The notes beneath the pieces are model-generated. The model saw only the letters and a list, made by a program, of their open reading frames with translations, ran no database searches and had not been told where the DNA came from. Below, in pieces: positions 21,801 through 29,631 of a stretch of DNA of 64,000 nt (within the stretch, counting starts at the first letter, position 1; each line of letters starts with the position of its first letter). The position numbers and the translations under genes were made by a program. The stretch comes from Tritrichomonas foetus (lineage: Eukaryota; Parabasalia; Tritrichomonadida; Tritrichomonadidae): NCBI GenBank assembly GCA_001839685.1, contig MLAK01001204.1, positions 1-64,000 on the forward strand, given 5' to 3'.

Positions 21801-22084
21801 CTTTTGAGCTTGCTGATAAATGGTGTGATGTTCTTTGTGAAGAATTTTTCAGACAAGGTGATCTTGAAATGGCAAATGGAATGGAGTATACTTCACCACT
21901 TAATGATAGAGCTCATCTTGATAAACCGAAATCACAAATCGGATTTTATACTTTTGTTTGTCTTCCACTTTATCAAACTACAGCCAGAGGAATTCCTGAA
22001 CTTAAATGTAATGTTGAACAGGTTCAATCAAATCTTGAAAAATGGAAAGCAGCAACAGCAGCAGCAGAAGCGGAGCAGAAATGA
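18806..22084 (+). CDS. GAF-domain cyclic nucleotide phosphodiesterase (class I HD)
   Basis: 1092 codons. The N-terminal 750 residues hold GAF-type regulatory domains; the clearest is at about 355-525 (ACILLNASRCSLFIVDKTK, GIVGYTANTGK, SLLTVPIFNNRGE), with related but weaker ones before and after. The catalytic domain (about 785-1080) has YHNWRHAVDV (H840, N841, H844), SAVCHDANHDGFTN (H880, D881, H884) and the substrate-binding region SQIGFYTFVCLPLY with the invariant Gln. The family hydrolyses cAMP and/or cGMP, and GAF domains bind cyclic nucleotides for feedback. It ends in an Ala/Glu/Gln-rich tail. The adenylyl cyclase at the window end would make its substrate. Confidence 0.94.
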   Translation: MSSAAAVPNASQHPTLPDGTFQQAYKLGPLANLNIPGLADARVMKSRTLESLFDEIMDSVQCLPVSQAIENSLQPVFEATNIYLWIIDDEKNILFAPTLSKIIQNEGSALLTAAARNQVITTDDQSKYLNFNESIDAEIIDSRAALLYIPVNAKDGSIRAIIQIARAHDFPFFDQDRAIADYLVQKFQKYSSYIFNDKNFYTDALQLITPDPLPETMKKVSTQLCEYFKAKKIEFWQKKSNNVYIVFTEDKCDPIPVNENKIGAVYSCLNDFYVINERQIKNNRLYTESVDGPPDDPALFIPYNGENGIVWAIALRGRHNPPYYTKSDESSLLAFAPFALKSIEANLFSFGSTQYHSLEERLTTLLDVAETLTGVLDIDNLIPTIMERACILLNASRCSLFIVDKTKQQLVTFFHGGLKEALHIPLSRGIVGYTANTGKIVNIKDAYSDQRFDRTIDKTTGFKTTSLLTVPIFNNRGEITGVTEMMNKIDGKAFDEDDVRMLMAFNVFCGTSLDNAKLYKASLDLTRQLRTFMEMSSALNTASGLNDVLKGILENARSIVSASNAILYSYDTNDNSISKLVTVGEESPTDYTYAQECINAREPKLFTKESMNKMKSNTDLSSAIENILASSDTHNTMHSNSGYENQRGNKLSNKKSKSGNAARASTVLTSDSNINISSNSSVSEALKESFNITICCIPLMNSEQTILGVMELSCRWKIVTEDLRLLDCFAVFAAVSLERNLLKEIAVKGKTEIDLEQWILPQERDTSDKMPMKFVLPKSQLKKLWTIYFDAPAWDGIGHIRVIFNIFYKFKLLQEFNVSNEKFFRFLSEIRDTYKKVPYHNWRHAVDVTQFVTYQILVSNFDKELTKFELYGILVSAVCHDANHDGFTNVYNVKAETPLGILFKNQSVMETHHCSISIDVISKEECNIFEYFTGDDYRKMWSLVINLILATDMARHFDLLKQFNALKDEDTFSMENPEHRLLIMQLVLKCGDVSNVSRPFELADKWCDVLCEEFFRQGDLEMANGMEYTSPLNDRAHLDKPKSQIGFYTFVCLPLYQTTARGIPELKCNVEQVQSNLEKWKAATAAAEAEQK

Positions 22085-22431
22085 AAGATTTTTCTCTCAA
22101 ATAATTATGTGAAATTATATAAATGTAAATATTTGTTAACAACTTTGGGCTCTTTTATTATTTGTATTATTCTAATATTATTTGTATTATTCTAATATTA
22201 TTTGTATTATTCTAATATTATTATAGAATATAAAGCTTTCTACTAATCATTTCTTTAGCATACAGAATAATCAACTAGATATACACATAAAAACGTATTT
22301 TACAGCAATAGAAAAATAGATGATGGAGAAAGACTTTAGATGATTTGTAATTAATAAATTTATTATAAATAACGTTTAAAATAAAATATCATTTTCAATT
22401 ATTAAAATTTATAAATCAAAATCAAAATAAA
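22085..22431. other. Intergenic between convergent genes
   Basis: Holds the 3' ends of the phosphodiesterase and CFAP57-like genes and the 20-bp tandem repeat listed separately. No gene. Confidence 0.55.
22161..22220. repeat. 20-bp tandem repeat, three exact copies
   Basis: The unit TTTGTATTATTCTAATATTA is repeated without change at 22161-22180, 22181-22200 and 22201-22220, just after the phosphodiesterase stop codon. The lack of divergence points to a recent expansion. Confidence 0.95.
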
Positions 22432-25400
22432 TTATTCTTTTGGTGGTTCAGGCGACGTGACATTCATTGGTGGTAATCTTGCATGTGACACTGGGTTCTT
22501 TCGTGTTACGTTACCTCTAAGCTGTAACTGTTTAAGTTGATCTGTGAGTTGGGCAATTCTTCCCTTTTGCATTTCAATGATCTTATTCAACTCTTCAGCT
22601 GAATAAGTAGATTTACTGGATTCTTCTATCACTCTTCTGTTCTTTGCTAATTTTCCATTTTGTCTTCGTATTTCACTGATTTGAGTCATGAGCATGACAT
22701 TTTCTTCCATCATTCTTGAGTGTTGTCTTGAATGTTCTTCATTTCCTCTGTTGATTCTTCTAGCAATAGCAGTAATGTTTCTTTCGAGTGCATCTCTTTC
22801 TCTGTTCCTTTCGACTTGGATATCTGCCAATTTAGATTTCTTTTGTGAGCTTGATGAACTTGCTTCATCACCAACATATTTTCTATAAAGTGCGGCAAGT
22901 GCAGGCGCAAACATTTTGCGTCTTTTTACTTCTTTTACTTCATCTTCCAACATTTTTTGATAAACTCCATGAACTTCTAATTTGAATTGTTTTGTCATTT
23001 GCTTTACTTCTTCTAATTCTTTAGTGCGAGTGTCAATTTCAGCTTTCTTTGCATCAATTTTGAGATGAAGTTCATTTAATTCCAGTCTAAGTTGTTCATC
23101 ATTCTTTTGATATCTTTGCATTTCTTGTTTCATTCTTTCATGAGTGATTGAAACATCTTGTTGTTTGGCTTGCATTGGTTCCAGTTGTTTCTTCCATTCA
23201 CTAATTCTATCTCTGATTAATTGTCTGTGCTTGTCCAAGTTTTGGTTTTGATTTGTTAAATCTTCAATATGAATCTGATTTTCATCAATTGATTTCTTAC
23301 GTTCTGCAATATCTCTAATTAATGTTTCTTTTTGCTGTTTTGCCTTTCTAATTCTATCTTTAATGTCATCAACAGCTTGCATTTGTTTCTTTAAACTATC
23401 CATTCCGGTTTCAACTGCTTGTTTACTTTTCATTAAATCTGCTTCAGTTTGTTTTGATTTTTCTTTGAGAATTTGTGTTTGTTCTTTTTCAACTGCACGT
23501 TTTTGTTGTGATTCAAATTCTCTTTTTCCAATTTCGAAAGCAAGTTCTCTTTCCATTTTAACTTCCCATTCATTAAATTCTTCTTTAAGTTGTTGTTTTT
23601 CTTTTTTAATCTGTTTTTCTTGTGATTCTAAATCAGCCAAGTTATTTTGGAAGTCAATTTCGATTTGTTCAGCATTTTGCTTATTCTTTTCTTGGAGTTC
23701 TTTTAATGCTTGTTCACCACGAACATTTGTTTCTTCGATTTCTTTCTTCAACATTTCTTGTTGCTCTTTTTCATTCTGAATATTCATTTCGAATTTTGTC
23801 TTCTTCGATTGAAGGGCTTCTTGGAAAGTCATTTCAAGGTTTTGTCGTTGAGCTTTTGCTTCTTCATTTACTGCTTCGATTTCCTTTTCAAGCTCTGCGA
23901 TGTTTGCGAGATCAGCTTTTTCTTCATCCGCGTATTTTTCTTTTCTTGCAATTCTTTGTTGTTTAAATCTTGATGTAGTATTTGCAAGTTGTTGTTGCTG
24001 CTGCTTTTCAAGGTCTGCAACATCTTGTTGAGCTCTTTTTAGCGCACAAAGTTGTTCAACAAGTTCTGAACGAGTAATCATGACATCTTCAGAGTATCGA
24101 ATTTGTGTATCAGATCGGACATTTTGAGTTTCTCCTCCAGATATCTTCATTATATAGACACAACCATCTTCACCGGATGTAAATAAGTAATTATTATCAG
24201 AAGACATACACATGGATGTAATTGGAGCATGATGTGCAATTATTTCAACTGCACTATCAGCTGATGGGAAATTAACACCATTTGCATTTGAGCCAGGGAA
24301 CTTATAAATTTTTACTGTACCATCTTTAGTTGAGACAAATAAACATTTATTATTAGGTCCCATAACTAATTGCATTGGCGTAGCCATGACATCAAGTTGA
24401 TTTTTCGTTGCCATATCTTCAGTTTCTCTCAAAAAGTTATCTGGTTCAGTGACACCGAAACATTTGGTACCAACAGAATCTGCGCAAACCATAGAAATGT
24501 AATGGAATGGTTGTTGATTACTTGTAGCTTTTTGTTTACCACCACGAATTTGATGAAGAGTGATTGTTCCATTATTATCACAAGAAACAAGAACATTATC
24601 ATCAGTAGACCATGCAATAGCACGGATTCTTTGACCAGGACTTCTTAAATTAACCAAATTCTTAAATGTGTATGATGAATAAATTTGAACATTATTACCA
24701 TTAACCGCAGCAAAATATTGACCACCATGTGAAAACTTGACTTCTCGGCAGCCACGGATTGGAAATTCTCTGTGAGTGACAATATCATTGATAGTAATTG
24801 CTAAAAATCTTAACTTTTCTTGGAACCCCGCCACCAGAACGCATCCATTTGGATGGAAAGATACACAAAGTGGTTGATCTGAAAAGAACTTAAATATTTC
24901 ACATTGCATTTTATCATAATTCCAAACACGAATAGAATGATCTTCACCACATGTTACAATAAGTTGCTTACGGAAAGCTACATCAATACTTGTAATTGTT
25001 CCAATGTGATATTGTGGAAGAAGTGTAATTGGTCCTTCAGAAGTTTGTTGTTGATCTTGACCTGGTGTGAGTGGATAAGAAATAAGGCGTGAATCTGAAA
25101 GCAATACAACAACTCTATCATCTGCTTGAGCAATAGAAACTGAACAAATAGTTTCTTTTTCATCAACTCGAATATTGGTAATTTCCAAGTAGCCTCTTTC
25201 TGCTTGTCTTTCAAGAAAGTGAAGTTTATTTCCACCTGAAACACAAATGAAGCCTTTTGGTGTTGCAGTTAAATTAGTCACAGGTGAAGCTGATGTATTG
25301 GCAATAGAGATTGGGTGGTTCACACTTGCGTTTTCAATGTATGAAATTTGTCCATCACTTGTGGCAACAACAATTCTACCATCAGGCAACCAAATATGAC

Positions 25401-26046
25401 TCTTAAAATCAATATTATCACGATTGGTCATTGAACCTTGTTTGACTGTGAATCCTTTATCGCTTCTTGTCATTTGTCTGAAAATTCCTTTTCCTGTGCA
25501 GCAAATTTGAGAAGGTTCGTTCGGATGAAAAGAAATACAATTGACGATACTATTTAAAGCTTGTGAACTGTTTGTATTATTTGAAACTTTGTGTGTTCCT
25601 AGTAAGTTGCCATTTGTTGCATCGAAATAAAACAAAAATGAATCGCTTGTGTTTCCTTGTGCGATAAGATATTTTCCGTTAGACGAAAAAGCAAGCGCTG
25701 AAAAAACTGTCGGTGAGAAACCGTTTGGTAATGCAATTTGCTTCTTTTTGGCCCAGTTTGCAATATCCACAATGTGGATAATGCTGGCATCGAGTTTCAA
25801 TGAATAGGCCATCATCGTACAATTCGCTGTAACAGCGACACATTCGATGTCTCCGCTGTTTTTGTTTGTGTATGGAAGAAAACGCTGATCTCTCGACTCG
25901 GCATCAAAAGAATGTTTTACAATATTTTTTCCAGCGAAATAAACTACTGTGTTATCGGGTAGCATGTATATGCCTGTATTTGAATTGCGGTCAATGCCCA
26001 AAACATGCGAAGGCTTTAAGTCGATTTCGTTACCGCGATTCGCCAT
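22432..26046 (-). CDS. WD40 and coiled-coil axonemal protein, CFAP57/WDR65-like
   Basis: 1204 codons from an ATG at 26046. The first 640 or so residues are WD40 repeats (for example GTITSIDVAFRKQLIVTCGEDHSIRVWNYD and ITSMCMSSDNNYLFTSGEDGCVYIMK regions), enough for two propellers. Residues about 660-1175 are one long coiled coil rich in Glu, Lys and Gln, with a Q5 run. Double propeller followed by long coiled coil, at this length, is the plan of CFAP57 (WDR65), part of the axonemal regulatory machinery for inner dynein arms. Together with the Tctex light chain it supports a flagellated organism. Orthology is inferred from architecture, so another WD40/coiled-coil CFAP is possible. Confidence 0.85.
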   Translation of the reverse strand: MANRGNEIDLKPSHVLGIDRNSNTGIYMLPDNTVVYFAGKNIVKHSFDAESRDQRFLPYTNKNSGDIECVAVTANCTMMAYSLKLDASIIHIVDIANWAKKKQIALPNGFSPTVFSALAFSSNGKYLIAQGNTSDSFLFYFDATNGNLLGTHKVSNNTNSSQALNSIVNCISFHPNEPSQICCTGKGIFRQMTRSDKGFTVKQGSMTNRDNIDFKSHIWLPDGRIVVATSDGQISYIENASVNHPISIANTSASPVTNLTATPKGFICVSGGNKLHFLERQAERGYLEITNIRVDEKETICSVSIAQADDRVVVLLSDSRLISYPLTPGQDQQQTSEGPITLLPQYHIGTITSIDVAFRKQLIVTCGEDHSIRVWNYDKMQCEIFKFFSDQPLCVSFHPNGCVLVAGFQEKLRFLAITINDIVTHREFPIRGCREVKFSHGGQYFAAVNGNNVQIYSSYTFKNLVNLRSPGQRIRAIAWSTDDNVLVSCDNNGTITLHQIRGGKQKATSNQQPFHYISMVCADSVGTKCFGVTEPDNFLRETEDMATKNQLDVMATPMQLVMGPNNKCLFVSTKDGTVKIYKFPGSNANGVNFPSADSAVEIIAHHAPITSMCMSSDNNYLFTSGEDGCVYIMKISGGETQNVRSDTQIRYSEDVMITRSELVEQLCALKRAQQDVADLEKQQQQQLANTTSRFKQQRIARKEKYADEEKADLANIAELEKEIEAVNEEAKAQRQNLEMTFQEALQSKKTKFEMNIQNEKEQQEMLKKEIEETNVRGEQALKELQEKNKQNAEQIEIDFQNNLADLESQEKQIKKEKQQLKEEFNEWEVKMERELAFEIGKREFESQQKRAVEKEQTQILKEKSKQTEADLMKSKQAVETGMDSLKKQMQAVDDIKDRIRKAKQQKETLIRDIAERKKSIDENQIHIEDLTNQNQNLDKHRQLIRDRISEWKKQLEPMQAKQQDVSITHERMKQEMQRYQKNDEQLRLELNELHLKIDAKKAEIDTRTKELEEVKQMTKQFKLEVHGVYQKMLEDEVKEVKRRKMFAPALAALYRKYVGDEASSSSSQKKSKLADIQVERNRERDALERNITAIARRINRGNEEHSRQHSRMMEENVMLMTQISEIRRQNGKLAKNRRVIEESSKSTYSAEELNKIIEMQKGRIAQLTDQLKQLQLRGNVTRKNPVSHARLPPMNVTSPEPPKE

Positions 26047-26554
26047 TTGAACAAATTAACGGATAAAACGTAATTTCTCAAAAAGTGCCAATATTAAACG
26101 GACACCTCAAAATTCCCACAATAATGTGGTTACAATTTGATGATGAAACAATCCTGTAAAGAACAAAATCTTTCATTTTTAATGGAAGCAGTTTGACGAA
26201 CACATTTAAGAACTCAAAACTATTATATATTAGAGTAAGTACATAAAATTTAATTTATCATTGTGAATATTTTTTATTATTCTATTGTTCATGATGGCAT
26301 AATATTTAATTATATCATATCATATCATATTCTATCATACGTAAACTCACACTGGTTGTATAGCTGATCAATAAATTTGTAATTCACTTTCCAATCCTTC
26401 CATTTAATCATCGGTTATAAAGTTAATTTTAAAGGTTAATTGAATCAATTGTATCGTGACCATCAATTCTAGAAAAATGACAGAAACGATAGAAGCTCCA
26501 TGGCAGAAGTTTTTTGTGTTGAAATGACAAAAAAAATCCTTGCTTGATTTGGAA
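26047..26554. other. Intergenic promoter region between divergent genes
   Basis: Bidirectional spacer between the CFAP57-like and CUE/Smr genes. It contains a run of CATAT/ATCAT repeats near 26315-26340. No gene seen. Confidence 0.5.
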
Positions 26555-29392
26555 ATGAACGCAAATAAAAATGATAAGCTCGACCAAGATTTTCCTTCAC
26601 TAAATCCAAAACCCAAACCCAAGCCTAAGCCTAAAATTCAAAAACCCACCTTGGTACCAGTCGGTGAACCTTCAATTAATTCTTCGCCTGAAAAGACCGC
26701 CAACCAACATAATCAAACCAATGAGGCCAATCAAACTGATTCCAAAATAAATAATGACGCTAAAACCGACACTCAGCCCGCCGATAATCAAAGCGAAAAT
26801 ATTTCCAGTCCATCTCAAAGCAATAAAAGGGGTTTCAAGCCAGCAATTTCAAAAGATGCACAACAGAATAATCCTTCACCAAATAAATTCCGCAACTTCA
26901 AAAGAAGCAACAACCAGGATATCTCAAGTATCAAAAATAAGCCCAAAAAAGGATTTTCTCCTCAAAAAAATGCAGCAAGCCCATTCCAGAGAATAAAATC
27001 TTCAAAAGAATTAGGCTGCTCCTCACCTGAAGCCATCCAAAAAAGGAAAGCACGTGAATATGATATTAAACGGCTCCTTGAAATTTCCCAGCGTGATGAG
27101 GAAGAAGTGGCAAAGGCCTATGATGAATCAAAGGGTGATTTTGACCATGCTTTGGAGTTGCTTTTGTTAGAAAACTCAAAAGAGGAAAAGAAGGCGGCAC
27201 TAAATCAATTATTCTTCTTAAAAAGTTTGCAAATGAGGTTTCCAGATGTTCCTTCTGATGTTTTAGATGAAGCGATTCAAATGAAAGGATATAATGATAT
27301 TAATGAAATTATCCAATACATTGAATCATTCTCTGACATGGATGAAAGTTACGTAAAACATAAAAACGAAGAAATGGAAGAACGGGTCCGAAGCAGGGAA
27401 AGAAGGAAGAGGGAAAAAGAAGCGGAAAGAGAAAAAGTTCGTCAAGAAAGAGAAAGAAAAGAAAGAGAAAGGAAAGAAAACGCCAAAAAAGAAATAAATT
27501 TTGTATCTCCAGACGAAGCCCAGAGGAAAAAATACGCGCCTGATGTCGATCAATTTAAGTTGAATTTAGATAGTTTGAAATTTAGATTCCCTGATGTACC
27601 TGAAGATTCACTTCTTGAGGCGCTTAAGCGCAAGGATAATAATGTGGAAGCCGTCATAGAGGAAATCGAGTCTTTTCCAGAAATCGATGATGATTATATT
27701 CAAAAGGTGAAAGAAGAAAAAGAAAAAGAGAAAAAACGAAGGGAAATTCGAAGAAATACCCAAAGACTCCAAGAAAAGAAAGCAGCCAAACAACTGAATC
27801 CACATCGAAAGCCTTACACACCGAAAAATACTTTCCGTACTAGGCATAGAAAGCCAAACGAAGACAACCACAGTTTCGATAATAATGATGATAATAATGG
27901 TTCTGATGAGTTTCAAGTGAATTTACCAGATCAAAAAGTTTCGTTTACAAGGCGTGATGATGACATTCAAAAATTAAAAGGTACTTATCCAGATATTCCA
28001 GCCGATATTATAACCGATGTTTATGATAGTGTATTTCCGCCATCAGTTAGTTATGTCGCCGAACTTCTCTCTACACATCCAGTCGAGTATTTCGGACCAG
28101 GAAGTACAAGGAGCAACTTAATTAAATTATTTGCTGGTATTCCAGCTCAAATGATCGATGATACCCTTTCCCATATAACTAACGAAACAGCAGCAGCAGA
28201 TTTTATCAGAAATCAAATTGATTTACTGAGAACAAGACCAGAAAATATCTCATTTACAACATATATTGAACTCGATATGCATGGTGAAGATCCAAATATC
28301 AACAAAGCCTTGGATTGGGTACCCGTAATCCGTGATGCGTTAAATAGTGCATTGGCTCAGCATGTCGATATTGTTAGATTCATCACCGGTCAAGGAAGGC
28401 ATTCAAGTGGTGATCCAATCCTTAGACCACTTGTCATGCTCACTTGCACCAGACTTGACTTCATCTGTGAAGTCGACGTTGATAACCCTGGACGACTCTC
28501 ATGTAGAATCTCTTCACATGGTTATGCCAATCAAGCAGATCTCCGTAAGAGTACCCGAAAAGAAGAAAATATTGCTAAAAATATGCAATTAATCTCAGAA
28601 AAATTCCCAGATATACCGAAAAATTGTGTCAGAATTATTGCTTCTCTAGCTTCAAAGCGATCAAATATAGATCCAGTTAAATATACAGAAAGCTTTGAAG
28701 AAAAACTTGCTTATGCTGAAACAGTTGCAATTAATGAAGAAAGGCGTGCCAAAGCCGCAAAAAGAGTCCGAGTGATTTATTCTTTACAGAAAGAATTTCC
28801 ACAAATCCCCAAAGAAGTAATAGAAAAAGTTGTGCGTGAAAAGAAGTCTAAAAGCAAAGCTACAACGCTTCTTAATTTAATAATGAAAGAGGTTCCAATT
28901 GAACATATTCCTAATTTCGCTGATCTTGCATACAGAATTCAGTTCACACCAACAGAAAATATTATTGATGAATTGAAACTCAATAATTTTGACTTTGAAG
29001 AAACTTCTCATAAATTATTGACTGTTTCAATGGCTGGCGTCCAAGGTGCATTACAAGTAATGCAAGTTGATCTAGTATTGAACTCAACTAGAGCAGATGG
29101 ATCACCAAAATTCATACCATCAATTGAAATTGATCTCACAAATTGTGGAGTTGAAAAAGCCCAAAGAAGTATTGCAAGAATCATTGGTGGATTAAGCGAG
29201 AAGATGTTTTCAGAAATTATAATGTTGTTTGCACCTTTTAATTATGGAAGATGTGCAATTCCAGACATTCTTCCTTTTGTGACTGAATTGGCAGAAAAAA
29301 GTGAAAATGAATTCATGATTAATCATGATTCAACAAAGAAGCTCATTCATATGGCTATGCTCAAGAATTTCACAGATACAATGATACTGTAA
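26555..29392 (+). CDS. Multi-CUE and Smr domain protein, Cue2/N4BP2-like
   Basis: 945 codons. I chose the ATG at 26555; the frame is open slightly further upstream but has no ATG. The N-terminus (about 1-150) is disordered with a KPKPKPKPKPK stretch. A UBA-like segment (about 180-210) is followed by repeated CUE-like modules with the core (F/Y)P(D/Q)(V/I)P, seen five times (MRFPDVPSD, FRFPDVPED, GTYPDIPAD, EKFPDIPKN, KEFPQIPKE), with very charged Lys/Glu helices between. An Smr domain lies at about 567-650: ELDMHGEDPN supplies the D-x-H motif and ITGQGRHSSG the glycine-rich loop. CUE plus Smr is the plan of yeast Cue2, worm NONU-1 and human N4BP2, which bind ubiquitinated ribosomes and cut stalled mRNA. 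The role here is inferred. Confidence 0.85.
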   Translation: MNANKNDKLDQDFPSLNPKPKPKPKPKIQKPTLVPVGEPSINSSPEKTANQHNQTNEANQTDSKINNDAKTDTQPADNQSENISSPSQSNKRGFKPAISKDAQQNNPSPNKFRNFKRSNNQDISSIKNKPKKGFSPQKNAASPFQRIKSSKELGCSSPEAIQKRKAREYDIKRLLEISQRDEEEVAKAYDESKGDFDHALELLLLENSKEEKKAALNQLFFLKSLQMRFPDVPSDVLDEAIQMKGYNDINEIIQYIESFSDMDESYVKHKNEEMEERVRSRERRKREKEAEREKVRQERERKERERKENAKKEINFVSPDEAQRKKYAPDVDQFKLNLDSLKFRFPDVPEDSLLEALKRKDNNVEAVIEEIESFPEIDDDYIQKVKEEKEKEKKRREIRRNTQRLQEKKAAKQLNPHRKPYTPKNTFRTRHRKPNEDNHSFDNNDDNNGSDEFQVNLPDQKVSFTRRDDDIQKLKGTYPDIPADIITDVYDSVFPPSVSYVAELLSTHPVEYFGPGSTRSNLIKLFAGIPAQMIDDTLSHITNETAAADFIRNQIDLLRTRPENISFTTYIELDMHGEDPNINKALDWVPVIRDALNSALAQHVDIVRFITGQGRHSSGDPILRPLVMLTCTRLDFICEVDVDNPGRLSCRISSHGYANQADLRKSTRKEENIAKNMQLISEKFPDIPKNCVRIIASLASKRSNIDPVKYTESFEEKLAYAETVAINEERRAKAAKRVRVIYSLQKEFPQIPKEVIEKVVREKKSKSKATTLLNLIMKEVPIEHIPNFADLAYRIQFTPTENIIDELKLNNFDFEETSHKLLTVSMAGVQGALQVMQVDLVLNSTRADGSPKFIPSIEIDLTNCGVEKAQRSIARIIGGLSEKMFSEIIMLFAPFNYGRCAIPDILPFVTELAEKSENEFMINHDSTKKLIHMAMLKNFTDTMIL

Positions 29393-29631
29393 AATTATTA
29401 CCATCATGTTATATAAACATTATATACGCATTTCTAACAATTTTTTTTTATTGAACTTTCCAGCTGATAATATCATATTTAACTGTTTCATTGGAAATAA
29501 TTACTTCTGATGTGAAACAAGAATGGATTTATATAGTATGCATATCTACTGAGAGACGAACTGATTTTAGAATTAAGTTGATATATGAATGAAGAAAAGA
29601 TGAAGATAAGAAAGGATAATTTTATGATTAT

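Noticed and set aside
24370..24648. Plus-strand frames inside the CFAP57-like gene, some over 90 codons
   Set aside because: Antisense shadows of the long WD40/coiled-coil frame.
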